This document shows positions 49,192 to 58,927 of a DNA stretch of 64,000 bases, piece after piece. The DNA comes from Aliarcobacter lanthieri (GTDB lineage: Bacteria; Campylobacterota; Campylobacteria; Campylobacterales; Arcobacteraceae). A program made the translations under genes and the position numbers. Below the pieces are notes generated by a model. The model saw only the letters and a list, made by a program, of their open reading frames with translations. It was not told the origin of the DNA and did no database searches. The stretch lies in NCBI RefSeq assembly GCF_013201625.1, contig NZ_CP053839.1:2170001-2234000 (forward strand). The letters run 5' to 3'. Numbering within the stretch: position 1 is the stretch's first letter; the number at the start of each line of letters is the position of its first letter.

Positions 49192-51453
49192 TTATAAATC
49201 TATATCTCTAGCCTTTACGCTATCTTTACCTTCAAAAACTTTACTATCTGCATCTTTTACTACAAGGTTTGCTATTTCATCAGTAATTTTCGCAATATCA
49301 TTTGTTTGTGAAGCAACATTTGCATTCTCTTGTGTTTGTTTATCCAAATTATTTACAACATCATTTATCTGTTCTATTCCTAAAAGTTGCTCTTTTGAAG
49401 AATTCTGAATATCTCCAATTAAATTCATAGTTTGATGTACATTTTCATTCAATTCTTTATAACCATCAATCATTGTTGTAGCTATATTTTTACCTTCATT
49501 GGCTTTTGATGTTGCTTTTTCAACTAACTCTTTAATCTCTTTTGCTGCTTCTGCACTTCTTGCTGCTAGATTTCTTACTTCTTGTGCTACAACTGCAAAT
49601 CCTTTTCCTGCTTCTCCTGCTGTTGCTGCTTCTACTGCTGCATTTAAGCTTAGGATATTTGTTTGGAATGCTATATTATCTATAACTCCTATTGCTTCAT
49701 TAATATTTAATACCTGAGCATTTATCTCTTCCATAGCACGTGTTGTCTGATTTGCTAGTTCTTCACCTTCTTGTACAGATTTGGTAACATTATTTGATAA
49801 CATCGTCATCTTTGTAATATTTTCTGAAGTATTTCTAACTGTTGATGTAATCTCTTCTATTGCAGCTGCTGTTTCTTCTAAACTAGCTGCTGCTAAGTTT
49901 GAAGAACTATTTAATTTATTTACATTTTTCAATAAGATATTTGAGCTTTTTTCTAAAGTTAATCCATTTGTTTTATTTCTTACTAACATTCTAGTAATTG
50001 ACTCTCCCAACTCATTTACACCAGTTGCCAATCTTAATAAATGCTCTTTTACATCTTTAGTAGGAACTTTTTTCAAGTAATTATAGTGTGTATATTGCTC
50101 TAATACCACAAGAACATCTTCAATATTCTCTTCCAAATTTTTTGCCATATTATTTAAAACATTTTTTAACTGAACTAATGCTGGATTTGATACTTCAATA
50201 TTTACTCTTTGACATAAATCTCCATCTTCAAATTCACTTAAAACAGTTATTGTTTCTTGTATTAATCTTCTATCTTCCTCAATACCTATTCTTGTTTTTT
50301 CAATATTCTGATTTAATATTTTTGCCATTCTTCCAAATTCATCATTTGTATTTACATTTACAAAGTTAACATCCTCTTTTTCTCTATTTAAATAAGCAAA
50401 AAATTCATCTAAATCTTTATTTATAGCTAATAATGGTTCATTTACAGTTTTTTTGATAATTAGATAACTAATCCCTAATAAAATAATTAAAAGAAGAATT
50501 CCACCAAATATAGAGTACGTTCTTAATGTATCATTTAGTTCTAATAACTCATCAAAACTTGCACTTGTAACAATAACCATATTCCAATCTTCAAAAGTTG
50601 TAAAAGCTGATAATTTTCTAAGTTCTACACCATTTTGCATAAAGTTATAGATTTCTGTTCCTTGTTTTTGTTTAATCATATTTTTTAAAACATTTTTTGT
50701 ATTATTATCTAATTCACTGATTTTTTTATTTTTTAATGTAGGATGTAAAATTAAACTTTCTTCTTTTGAATCTATTACAAAGAGATATCCATGTTCTCCA
50801 AATTTTATTCTTTCTAATTTACTCTCCAAAATATTATAAAGCTTATCAAAATTATATGCCACAAATAAGATACCTATTACTTCTTTATTTTCAATAATAG
50901 GCTCATAAACAGTCATATAGTTTTTACCAAATAATTTTGCTATTCCAATATATTTCTCTTTATTTATGATTTTTTCAAAAGCTGGACTATCTTTTGTTAA
51001 AAAAGTTCCTATAGCTCGTGAACCATCTAATTTCTGTAAAGATGTAGCAACTCTATAAAAATCATCATTTTGTTTTACAAATACCGTTGCAACAGCTCCA
51101 GTTGTTTTTGTAAACTCATCAATCAAGCTATTATTATTGTTTAAAATTAAACCATTTGATTTTAATATTGGAGTTTGAACACCATTAATTTCAATTTTGT
51201 TACTATTGTCAATTTCTATGTTATTAAAATTACTTTTAAATACATTTGAGACAATAAGTGCTGAATCTTTTATTGAATCATTTAAAACTTCAAATGTAGC
51301 TTTTATATCAACAGCTCTATCTTGAAAGTTTGACTTAACATCTAAAGTTATAAAGTTTTTTACTATTGCATTTATAGCAAAAACTGCTACTATTAATATA
51401 ATAGTAACAGCCAAAGTTTGGAAAAAAGAAACTTTCTTTATTACAGAATTCAT
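49192..51453 (-). CDS. Methyl-accepting chemotaxis protein with Cache sensor
   Basis: This 753-residue receptor has a transmembrane helix at about residues 12-32, a large periplasmic double-Cache (Cache_3-Cache_2-like) domain with [19 protein letters not shown] and [20 protein letters not shown], and a second helix at about 312-333. The cytoplasmic signalling tip [18 protein letters not shown] follows. It is paralogous in its signalling half to the receptor at 19801. The ligand is unknown; the Cache_3-Cache_2 class often binds organic acids. Confidence 0.93.
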   Translation of the reverse strand: MNSVIKKVSFFQTLAVTIILIVAVFAINAIVKNFITLDVKSNFQDRAVDIKATFEVLNDSIKDSALIVSNVFKSNFNNIEIDNSNKIEINGVQTPILKSNGLILNNNNSLIDEFTKTTGAVATVFVKQNDDFYRVATSLQKLDGSRAIGTFLTKDSPAFEKIINKEKYIGIAKLFGKNYMTVYEPIIENKEVIGILFVAYNFDKLYNILESKLERIKFGEHGYLFVIDSKEESLILHPTLKNKKISELDNNTKNVLKNMIKQKQGTEIYNFMQNGVELRKLSAFTTFEDWNMVIVTSASFDELLELNDTLRTYSIFGGILLLIILLGISYLIIKKTVNEPLLAINKDLDEFFAYLNREKEDVNFVNVNTNDEFGRMAKILNQNIEKTRIGIEEDRRLIQETITVLSEFEDGDLCQRVNIEVSNPALVQLKNVLNNMAKNLEENIEDVLVVLEQYTHYNYLKKVPTKDVKEHLLRLATGVNELGESITRMLVRNKTNGLTLEKSSNILLKNVNKLNSSSNLAAASLEETAAAIEEITSTVRNTSENITKMTMLSNNVTKSVQEGEELANQTTRAMEEINAQVLNINEAIGVIDNIAFQTNILSLNAAVEAATAGEAGKGFAVVAQEVRNLAARSAEAAKEIKELVEKATSKANEGKNIATTMIDGYKELNENVHQTMNLIGDIQNSSKEQLLGIEQINDVVNNLDKQTQENANVASQTNDIAKITDEIANLVVKDADSKVFEGKDSVKARDIDL

Positions 51454-51519
51454 TTATGATAACCCCTAAAGTAAATTTAAAAAATCTGATGATTATAATA
51501 AATTAAACTTATATCCTTT

Positions 51520-52545
51520 TTAAATCCCAGCTCCATCTTCAAAACTTCTCATATTTCTAGCACGAATACCTACAATATCATCTTTTTTTAGTTTCTTATC
51601 ATTAAAATCGTAATGTGCCATTTCAACTAAAATTGTTCTTTTTTCATCTTTTATATCAGCTAACTCCACTTTTACAAAAGACCCTGCTAATTGTATATAT
51701 TTTATTTTTGCTTTTTTGATTAAGTCATTATCATCTTTTGAAACTATTTCAAGTTCATGAGGACGAATTAAAAATGTACCTTCACTTCCATCATCTTTTC
51801 TTTCATGGAATAGATTTACATTTCCTAAAAAGTTTATTACAAACTCATTTTTAGGATTATGGAAAACCTCTTCAGGAGTACCAATTTGTTCAATTCTACC
51901 TTTATTTATAACAACTATTCTATTTGCAACTTCTAAAGCCTCTTCTTGATCATGAGTTACTAAAACAGTTGTAATTCCAAGTTCTTCTTGAAGTTCTTTT
52001 AACCATCTTCTTAAATCTGACCTAACTTTTGCATCCAAAGCTCCAAAAGGTTCATCTAAAAGTAACACTTTTGGCTCAACAGCTAAAGCTCTTGCTAACG
52101 CAACTCTTTGTCTCTGGCCTCCTGAAAGTTGCCAAGGAAATCTTGAAGCAAAACCATCAAGTTGAATAAGTTTCAAAAGCTTTGTAACTTTTTCTTTTAT
52201 ATCTTTATTTGAAAGTCTCTCTTTTTTAGGTTTTACTCTAAGCCCAAAAGCTATATTTTCAAAAACTGTCATATGACGAAAAAGTGCATAATGTTGAAAT
52301 ACAAACCCTATATCTCTTTGTCCAATATCTTTTTTTGAAACATCAATATTATTAAAAAGAATCTCTCCTTTATCACTATTTTCAACTGTTTCAAGTCCAG
52401 CAATCATTCTTAAAAGAGTTGTTTTACCACTTCCTGAAGGACCTAAAAGAGCAAGTAATTCACCCTCAACTATCTCCAGATTTATATTATTTAAGGCAAC
52501 AAAATCACCAAAATATTTTGTTAAATTTTTTACTTCTATTTTCAT
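51520..52545 (-). CDS. cysA: Sulfate/thiosulfate ABC transporter ATPase (CysA)
   Basis: This 341-residue ATPase has Walker [10 protein letters not shown] (residues about 35-43), signature [15 protein letters not shown], Walker [13 protein letters not shown] and the switch His in [12 protein letters not shown]-terminal TOBE-like regulatory domain follows. The gene order cysT-cysW-cysA and the tight spacing identify it as the sulfate importer. An oddity is the C-terminus, SFEDGAGI, which has the same last five residues (DGAGI) as the serine acetyltransferase at 58181. Confidence 0.93.
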   Translation of the reverse strand: MKIEVKNLTKYFGDFVALNNINLEIVEGELLALLGPSGSGKTTLLRMIAGLETVENSDKGEILFNNIDVSKKDIGQRDIGFVFQHYALFRHMTVFENIAFGLRVKPKKERLSNKDIKEKVTKLLKLIQLDGFASRFPWQLSGGQRQRVALARALAVEPKVLLLDEPFGALDAKVRSDLRRWLKELQEELGITTVLVTHDQEEALEVANRIVVINKGRIEQIGTPEEVFHNPKNEFVINFLGNVNLFHERKDDGSEGTFLIRPHELEIVSKDDNDLIKKAKIKYIQLAGSFVKVELADIKDEKRTILVEMAHYDFNDKKLKKDDIVGIRARNMRSFEDGAGI

Positions 52546-52548
52546 TTT

Positions 52549-53409
52549 CTACTCTTCATTATCTAATTTTTTAATTTTTCTTTGAACTTTCCACTCTAAA
52601 AGATATTTTAGAACTAAAGTAAAAAGTGCTAAAATTGCCAAAAGTGTTGAAACAGCAAAAGCTGCAACAAAGTTATATTCGTTATATAAAATTTCAACTT
52701 GTAATGGCATAGTATTTGTAACTCCTTGAATATGTCCAGATACAACAGAAACTGCTCCAAATTCACCCATTGCTCTTGCATTACATAAAATTACTCCATA
52801 AAGTAATCCCCACTTTATATTTGGTAAAGTAACTTTCCAAAATGTTTGGAATCCACTAGCACCTAAAAGTAATGCGGCTTGTTCTTCATCATTACCCATC
52901 TCTTGCATTAAAGGTATTAACTCTCTTGCAACAAATGGAAAAGTTACAAATATTGTTGCTAATACAATTCCAGGAACTGCAAAAATAATCTGTACATCAT
53001 TTGCTATTAACCAAGAACCAAACCATCCTTGAGCTCCAAAAAGTAAAATATATACAAATCCCGAAATTACAGGACTTACTGCAAATGGTAAGTCAATTAA
53101 AGTTATTAAAAAACTTTTACCAAAAAATGAGTATTTTGCTATTGCCCATGAAGCACAAACACCAAAAACTAAATTTAATGGAACTGCAATAGCTGCAGTT
53201 ATAAATGTAAGTTTTATAGCACTTAATACATATTGATCTTCAAAGCTTAAAAAATAAGCTTCAACTCCTTTTCTAAAAGCTTCTGCAAAGATTGTAATCA
53301 AAGGAACAACAAGCATTATCATTAAAAAAGCAAGTGCAGTAAATATCAGAAGATATTTTACTAATCTTGATTCATTTTGTGAACTTTTTGTATTACTTAT
53401 AGTTTTCAT
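52549..53409 (-). CDS. cysW: Sulfate ABC transporter permease CysW
   Basis: This inner-membrane permease of about 286 residues has six helices and the EAA loop [21 protein letters not shown] choose ATG 53409: GGAGG lies 5 bases upstream and the start overlaps the cysT stop as ATGA. A longer frame from 53442 would begin inside cysT without a good ribosome site. [14 protein letters not shown] is the CysW-type block after the EAA loop. Confidence 0.93.
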   Translation of the reverse strand: MKTISNTKSSQNESRLVKYLLIFTALAFLMIMLVVPLITIFAEAFRKGVEAYFLSFEDQYVLSAIKLTFITAAIAVPLNLVFGVCASWAIAKYSFFGKSFLITLIDLPFAVSPVISGFVYILLFGAQGWFGSWLIANDVQIIFAVPGIVLATIFVTFPFVARELIPLMQEMGNDEEQAALLLGASGFQTFWKVTLPNIKWGLLYGVILCNARAMGEFGAVSVVSGHIQGVTNTMPLQVEILYNEYNFVAAFAVSTLLAILALFTLVLKYLLEWKVQRKIKKLDNEE

Positions 53410-54260
53410 ATTGCCTCCATTCCTTTTCTTCTTGAACTCCATCTTTGAAGTATATTAATAAGTAGTAACATTACAAAAGAGATTAAAAGCATAACTACTG
53501 CTATTGCTGTTGCTCCTGTATAATCATACTGCTCTAATTTTGTGATAATTAAAAGTGTACTAATCTCTGTTTTAAATGGCATATTTCCAGCAATAAAAAC
53601 AACAGAACCATATTCACCTAAAGCTCTTGCAAATGAAAGTGCAAAACCAGTTAAAAGCGCAGGAAATATTGTAGGAAGTATCACTTTATAAAAAGTTTGC
53701 CATCTACTTGCACCTAAAGAAGCACTTGCTTCTTCTTGTTCTATTTGTATCTCTTCAAGTGCTGGTTGTACAGTTCTTACTACAAAAGGAAGACCTATAA
53801 AAATCAAAGCTATAGTTATTCCTATTGGTGTAAAAACTATTTTTAAACCTAAAGGCTCTAAATATTGCCCAAACCATCCTTGGCTTGAATATAAAGTTGT
53901 AAGAGCAATCCCTGAAACAGCTGTTGGAAGAGCAAAAGGCAAATCAACTATTGCATCAAAAACTCTTTTTCCAAAAAATGTATATCTTACTAAACACCAA
54001 GCAACAATTAGTCCAAAAACTGTATTTACCAATGCAGCAATAAGTGAAGTTATAAAAGTTAATTTATAACTTGCTATTACTCTTGAATCTGTAGTTGCTT
54101 TAATAAAAGTATCAAATCCCATACTGAAAGCTTCACTAAAAAGAGCAATTAGTGGGATAAGTACAATGATACTTAAGTAGAATATTGTATATCCCATTGT
54201 CAAACCAAATCCTGGAATTGGAGAATTTGGTCTTTTTAATATTCCAAAATTTAATCTCAT
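53406..54260 (-). CDS. cysT: Sulfate ABC transporter permease CysT (CysU)
   Basis: This 284-residue permease has six helices, the N-terminal [20 protein letters not shown] and the EAA-type loop [36 protein letters not shown] is the family's conserved segment. It starts the cysT-cysW-cysA operon. A periplasmic sulfate-binding protein (Sbp/CysP) gene is not next to it in this window. An inverted repeat lies 20 bp upstream of the start. Confidence 0.94.
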   Translation of the reverse strand: MRLNFGILKRPNSPIPGFGLTMGYTIFYLSIIVLIPLIALFSEAFSMGFDTFIKATTDSRVIASYKLTFITSLIAALVNTVFGLIVAWCLVRYTFFGKRVFDAIVDLPFALPTAVSGIALTTLYSSQGWFGQYLEPLGLKIVFTPIGITIALIFIGLPFVVRTVQPALEEIQIEQEEASASLGASRWQTFYKVILPTIFPALLTGFALSFARALGEYGSVVFIAGNMPFKTEISTLLIITKLEQYDYTGATAIAVVMLLISFVMLLLINILQRWSSRRKGMEAI

Positions 54261-54279
54261 TTAAATCCTTTTACATATA

Positions 54280-54302
54280 ACATACACTAAATTAGTGAAT
54301 GT
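54280..54302. promoter_or_regulatory. 23-bp inverted repeat upstream of cysT, candidate operator
   Basis: The arms ACATACACTAA and TTAGTGAATGT (11-1-11 layout) are complementary with one mismatch. The element lies 20-42 bp upstream of the cysT start, in the promoter region. The 11-1-11 form is typical of Rrf2-family sites such as that of NsrR, and an Rrf2 regulator is encoded at 32159, but I see no matching copy ahead of metY. Confidence 0.5.
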
Positions 54303-54313
54303 TTAAAATAGAC

Positions 54314-54343
54314 AAAAAAATAGATGATTAATTTAATCATCTA
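54314..54343 (-). terminator. Terminator of the encapsulin/sulfur operon
   Basis: TAGATGATTA (54321-54330) pairs with TAATCATCTA (54334-54343) around a 3-nt loop, and on the minus strand seven T (54320-54314) follow. It lies 62 bp beyond the stop of the EAL-domain gene and ends the minus-strand operon ahead of cysT. Confidence 0.88.
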
Positions 54344-54404
54344 TAAAATTGGTGAATTATATCTTTTTCTATTTATTATGTCAAGAAAAAATTAAAAGCT
54401 TAAG

Positions 54405-55616
54405 CTACTTTAATTTTAAATCTTTAACATTTATTGGTTCATCAAACCAATACCCTTGAAAATAATCAATATTTAATTCTTTACAACTTTCATAAATCTC
54501 TTTTGAAGATACAAATTCTGCAACAGTTTTCATTCCTACTTTTTGTGCAAAAAATACTATTGCTTCAACTACAGCTTTTGCACTAAGTGATTTATTTATA
54601 TCTTGTATTATTGAGCCATCTAATTTAATAAAATCTGCTTGAAGTTTAACTAAATAAGAAAAATTTGAATAACCTGTTCCAAAATCATCTATTGCTATTT
54701 TTACTCCTAAGCTTTTAACTATTTTTATAAAAGATACAACCTCTTCAAGATTATCTATACCTTCACTTTCTGTTATCTCAATAGTCAATAAATGTCCTAT
54801 ATCAAATTCATAAATTTTTTGAATAATATAATCTACCACATCTTTCTCTAAAATATCACTAATTGATAAGTTAATACTAAACTCTATATTTTTATTATCA
54901 AAAAATTCGAAAGATTTTTGAACTATTTTTTTTGTAATTTCACTATATAGATTTAATTTTTTTGATCTATCAAGAAAAAAGTATGGTGAAACAATTTTTC
55001 CTTTTTCATCTTTCATTCGAACTAGAACTTCATATTTTTTTTCTGTTTGATTATTTATACTTTGAGCAAAAACTTCAAACTTATCTTTTTTTACAGCTTG
55101 AATAATTTGAGATTCCCAATATAGATCTTGTTCTATTATTGAAGATCTTGGATGACAAATATGATGTTGTTCACTATCATAAATTACTAAATTGTGTTTT
55201 AAAACTCTTGTTTGTTTTAAAGCAAACTCTGCACTAAAAATAAGTTCGTCATAATTTATAGCAACTCCAGCTCTTAGAGGAATATATACTTTATGTTCAT
55301 CTAATTCTATTGGAGAATAACCAAAATACCATATTATTGATTTTATAGATTGTATAAATCTATCTTTTGATAATTCAAAACTAGAAGCTGCTGCAAAAAT
55401 ATCAGCTCCTAAATAATAGATTTTACTACATATAAATTTTTCCTCTAATCTTAAAGATATAAGTTTTAAAATCTTTTCTCCAAAATTATATCCATAATAG
55501 TGATTTATATTTCCAAATCCACTTATATCAAATATAACTAACTTATCAAAAATCTTACTTTCGATATCTTTTAAAAACTCTTTTCTATTTGCTAATAAAA
55601 TCTCATTTTCTTCCAT
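54405..55616 (-). CDS. EAL-domain protein with degenerate GGDEF domain
   Basis: This 403-residue cytosolic protein has a GGDEF-like first half in which the catalytic motif reads GADIF, so diguanylate cyclase activity is unlikely. The second half is an EAL phosphodiesterase domain with EVLVR in place of EALxR, then FSINLSISD, the metal-binding IAIDDFGTGYSNFSY and KAVVEAIVFFAQ...TVAEF. Most catalytic positions are kept, so c-di-GMP hydrolysis is plausible. It is the last gene of the long sulfur operon, 8 bp after the second MoeB-rhodanese gene. Confidence 0.85.
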   Translation of the reverse strand: MEENEILLANRKEFLKDIESKIFDKLVIFDISGFGNINHYYGYNFGEKILKLISLRLEEKFICSKIYYLGADIFAAASSFELSKDRFIQSIKSIIWYFGYSPIELDEHKVYIPLRAGVAINYDELIFSAEFALKQTRVLKHNLVIYDSEQHHICHPRSSIIEQDLYWESQIIQAVKKDKFEVFAQSINNQTEKKYEVLVRMKDEKGKIVSPYFFLDRSKKLNLYSEITKKIVQKSFEFFDNKNIEFSINLSISDILEKDVVDYIIQKIYEFDIGHLLTIEITESEGIDNLEEVVSFIKIVKSLGVKIAIDDFGTGYSNFSYLVKLQADFIKLDGSIIQDINKSLSAKAVVEAIVFFAQKVGMKTVAEFVSSKEIYESCKELNIDYFQGYWFDEPINVKDLKLK

Positions 55617-55624
55617 AAATCCCC

Positions 55625-56761
55625 TTAAATCAAATCATTTACCCAAGAAGTGATTCCACCTTTTAAACTATAAAGTTCACCTTTATATCCAGCCTTTTTT
55701 AGTTTTGAAATAGCTTGAAGACTTAGAAGTCCTATCTTACAAGTTATAACAGTTTTTTTACTAATATCAAGTTCTTCAATTCTATCTATTAGAGTTGAAA
55801 ATGGTATATTTTTTGCATTTTTAATAAGAGCTAAATCATCTTCGATTTTTTCTCTAACATCAATTATTTGAATGTCTTGCTTTTTATCAAGTAATTTTTT
55901 TAAATCTAAAATTGTTATATCTTCAATAATAAAATTCTCATCAAGATTCTTTAGTCCACAAAACTCTTCATAATCTATGAGTTCTTTTATTGTTGGATTT
56001 TTCCCACAAACAGGACAATTCTCATCTTTTTGTATTTTATACTCTTTAAATTCCATTTTTAAAGCATTTAAAGATAAAAGTCTATTTTTTAAACTATCTC
56101 CAATTCCTAGTATTAACTTTATAGTTTCATTTGCTTGAATTGTCCCAATAATCCCAGGTAATACTCCTAAAACTCCAGCTTCTGAACAAGATGGTACTTG
56201 TCCAGCTTTTGGTGGAGTTGGAAATATACATCTATAACAAGCACTTTTATTTGAATTAAATACTGTTGTTTGTCCTTCAAATCTAAAAATAGCACCATAA
56301 ACAAAAGGTTTATCTAGTATTACACAAGCATCATTTATCAAATATCTTGTTTGAAAGTTATCTGTTCCATCTACAACAATATCAAAATCCTTTATGATAT
56401 CTAAAGCATTTTGACTAGTTAGTTTTTCATTTATGGCTATTACATTTATATTTGGATTTAGTTCATCAATTTTACTATTTGCTGAAGATACTTTACTTTT
56501 TCCTATAAATTTTGTAGAGTGGATAATTTGTCTTTGTAAGTTTGATTCATCAAGAGTATCAAAGTCTATAAAACCAATTGTGCCAACTCCAGCTGCACTA
56601 AGATATAGTAAAACTGGAGAGCCTAAAGCTCCTGTTCCAACAACTAAAACTTTTGCATTTTTTAGTTTTAGTTGTCCTTCAAGTCCTACTTCAGGAAGAA
56701 TTAGATGTCTACTATATCTAGTTATCTCTTCTTGCGAAAGTCTATTTTGTTTTGACATCAT
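55625..56761 (-). CDS. MoeB/ThiF-type E1-like enzyme fused to rhodanese (second copy)
   Basis: This 378-residue protein has an adenylation domain (VVGTGALGSPV nucleotide site; FDTLDESNLQRQI; two CxxC zinc pairs in CYRC and CPVC) and a C-terminal rhodanese domain with catalytic Cys in TCKIGLLS. Such enzymes adenylate the C-terminal Gly of a sulfur carrier and convert it to the thiocarboxylate. It is a close paralogue of the copy at 61310. No separate carrier gene is next to it. Two adjacent ATG codons (56761, 56758) are possible starts; GGAG is better spaced from the second. Confidence 0.92.
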   Translation of the reverse strand: MMSKQNRLSQEEITRYSRHLILPEVGLEGQLKLKNAKVLVVGTGALGSPVLLYLSAAGVGTIGFIDFDTLDESNLQRQIIHSTKFIGKSKVSSANSKIDELNPNINVIAINEKLTSQNALDIIKDFDIVVDGTDNFQTRYLINDACVILDKPFVYGAIFRFEGQTTVFNSNKSACYRCIFPTPPKAGQVPSCSEAGVLGVLPGIIGTIQANETIKLILGIGDSLKNRLLSLNALKMEFKEYKIQKDENCPVCGKNPTIKELIDYEEFCGLKNLDENFIIEDITILDLKKLLDKKQDIQIIDVREKIEDDLALIKNAKNIPFSTLIDRIEELDISKKTVITCKIGLLSLQAISKLKKAGYKGELYSLKGGITSWVNDLI

Positions 56762-56815
56762 ATGCTCCTATTTCAAATTTGAATAGAAGAATATCACAAT
56801 TGCAGTTAATAATTT

Positions 56816-58153
56816 CTATTCAAAGATATTAGTAGTAATTCCAGCATACCAAGATTTTGTTGCATCAAAAGTTGATTTTTCTATATCTTCAAAAAACTCT
56901 GTTTTTACTTTTACTTTTCCATCCACTTTATCAAAATATGCTTGATGTGTTACATAAATACCTGTCTCTTGACTTACAAGTGAATAACACACATTTTGTG
57001 GATAAACACTTCCTTCTTTTGGGTCTTCTTTATTCAATCTTCTTGCTATTTGTTCACCTACAATAATTCCACAAGAGTGTGCCATTTGTGCACTTTTTGG
57101 GAAAGGATACTCACCTACAACATCTCCAACTAAATAGATATTATCATCATTGTAACTTCTAAATGTTGGTGTTTTTACTCTTCCAAAACCATCACTTGTA
57201 AGTTCTAATCCACTATCTTTTAATAGTTTTGAAGCTTTATTACTTGGGATAATATTTGCATCATCAAAAACTAAAGTTTGATTTGTAATTTCCATCTCTT
57301 TTAAATCATTCTTTTCAAAATATATAGTTCTTTTATCTAAATCAATTTTTTTAATATTTGCATTTGGGATATACTCTAAATAATCTTTATATAAAGTATC
57401 AAATGCTTTTAAAAATCCTTTAGCTTTTGTTGTTGGTTTTTCTCTTGGGTCAATTATCACAACTTTTGCATTTAATTTTTTAGATTTAAAATAATCTGCA
57501 ATTACAGCAGCTCTTTCATAAGGAGCAGGAGGACATCTATAAGAACCTTTTGGTACAGTTATAACAAAAGTCCCTCCTTTAAAGTTTTCTATTTTTTCTT
57601 TTAATGACAGTTGTTCAAAACCTCCACTATAACTAGCAGGGAATTTTGTAAAAGCTTTTTTTGCATCTTTTTCATCTAAACCAAAAGTTGAATAATCATA
57701 TTCGATTCCTGTTGCTAAAACTAATAAAGAGTATTCATAGTTACCATTTAAAGTATTAACTACTTTTTTTGTTCTATCAATAGATACAACTTTGTCATTT
57801 ATCACTTCATAATCATAAATTGAAGCTGGTTTTAATGGAGAAAAAATCAAATCATTATAGTCTACACCTTTTATTCCACCAAACCATAAGTTACTATAAG
57901 GGCAAGATGCAAATATATTTTTTGACTCAATCACTATAACTTCTACTTTTTGGTTATATAATCTTATATTTTTTGCGACTGTTAAACCTGCATATCCACC
58001 ACCAATAATTATTACTCTATCACTATTATTTAACTTTTTTACTTCATTTTTTGAAATATTTGACTCTTCTTTTTTAGTATTTGAACCAAAAACTGATGTT
58101 GCAGTAACTGCTGTTGCTAAAGTACCTAATTTTAGTAAATCTCTTCTATTCAT
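56816..58153 (-). CDS. Tat-exported FCSD-like sulfide dehydrogenase flavoprotein
   Basis: This 445-residue protein has a twin-arginine signal MNRRDLLKLGTLATAVTATS, an FAD-binding site VIIGGGYAGLTVAKNI and the flavocytochrome c sulfide dehydrogenase (FccB) pattern. The redox cysteines are in ASCPYSNLWFGG (about residues 84-95) and a later Cys in QNVCYSLVSQET, with RCPPAPYERAAVIADYF between. FCSD flavoproteins oxidise sulfide to sulfur or polysulfide in the periplasm. A cytochrome partner (FccA) is not seen. It lies in the encapsulin operon and may supply sulfane sulfur. Confidence 0.85.
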   Translation of the reverse strand: MNRRDLLKLGTLATAVTATSVFGSNTKKEESNISKNEVKKLNNSDRVIIIGGGYAGLTVAKNIRLYNQKVEVIVIESKNIFASCPYSNLWFGGIKGVDYNDLIFSPLKPASIYDYEVINDKVVSIDRTKKVVNTLNGNYEYSLLVLATGIEYDYSTFGLDEKDAKKAFTKFPASYSGGFEQLSLKEKIENFKGGTFVITVPKGSYRCPPAPYERAAVIADYFKSKKLNAKVVIIDPREKPTTKAKGFLKAFDTLYKDYLEYIPNANIKKIDLDKRTIYFEKNDLKEMEITNQTLVFDDANIIPSNKASKLLKDSGLELTSDGFGRVKTPTFRSYNDDNIYLVGDVVGEYPFPKSAQMAHSCGIIVGEQIARRLNKEDPKEGSVYPQNVCYSLVSQETGIYVTHQAYFDKVDGKVKVKTEFFEDIEKSTFDATKSWYAGITTNIFE

Positions 58154-58180
58154 CTATTCTCCTTTTTAATTAATTTAATT

Positions 58181-58918
58181 TTAAATTCCTGCACCATCAA
58201 CTAAATAATCGTCCAATAATTCAAATTTTTTATTTAGTTCTTGAATACTCTCATTATTTAAAATCTCTTTTTCTCTAAGTATATTTTCCAATAATTCAAT
58301 TCTTTTATTTAAATACCTAAAAGCTTCTTTATCTATATCAGGTAAATCACTATGAGTAAATTTTCCTTCTTTATCATACCTTTTTACGATATTTGCAGGT
58401 ATTCCAACAGCCGTTGAATAACTTGGAACATCATTTATTACAACTGAATTTGCTCCAATTTTACTACTTGTACCAATAGTAATATCTCCTAGCACTTTTG
58501 CTCCACTCCCGATAACACTATTAGCTCTAACAGTAGGATGTCTTTTACCTTTGTTTAGGCTAACTCCACCTAAAGTAACACCCTGATAAATTAAAACATC
58601 ATCTTCAACAATAGTAGTTTCACCAATAACAACACCGATTCCATGGTCAATAAATACCCTTCTCCCAATAGTTGCAGCTGGGTGAATATCTGTATTTGTT
58701 AAAAATTGGCTAATTCCACTATAAACTCTTGCTAATCTTTTAAATCCTTTTAAATACAATCTATTTGCTACTCTATAATTAATAATAGCCCAAACACCAG
58801 GATAATTAAAGAATATTTCTATTTTTGAATGTAATGCAGGATCATTACTTTTTGGAAGATTAAAATCTTCTCTTATTTGATCAAAAAGATTTAATTTTGC
58901 ACTTCTACTCTTTTGCAT
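58181..58918 (-). CDS. cysE: Serine O-acetyltransferase (CysE/EpsC)
   Basis: This 245-residue enzyme makes O-acetylserine, the carbon acceptor for cysteine. The left-handed beta-helix has the expected blocks: DIHPAATIGRRVFIDHGIGVVIGET and GVTLGGVSLNKGKRHPTV, with the catalytic His in the HG and KRHP positions. A long C-terminal helix follows and the protein ends YLVDGAGI. A C-terminal Ile after Gly is what lets serine acetyltransferases dock into CysK. It lies 9 bp after the cysteine desulfurase gene, a known arrangement in family 2A encapsulin loci. Confidence 0.94.
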   Translation of the reverse strand: MQKSRSAKLNLFDQIREDFNLPKSNDPALHSKIEIFFNYPGVWAIINYRVANRLYLKGFKRLARVYSGISQFLTNTDIHPAATIGRRVFIDHGIGVVIGETTIVEDDVLIYQGVTLGGVSLNKGKRHPTVRANSVIGSGAKVLGDITIGTSSKIGANSVVINDVPSYSTAVGIPANIVKRYDKEGKFTHSDLPDIDKEAFRYLNKRIELLENILREKEILNNESIQELNKKFELLDDYLVDGAGI

Positions 58919-58927
58919 TAAAAATCC

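Noticed and set aside
53001-53192. Plus-strand open frame in cysW.
   Set aside because: It is a shadow of cysW with low-complexity Gln/Leu/Lys content and no ribosome site.
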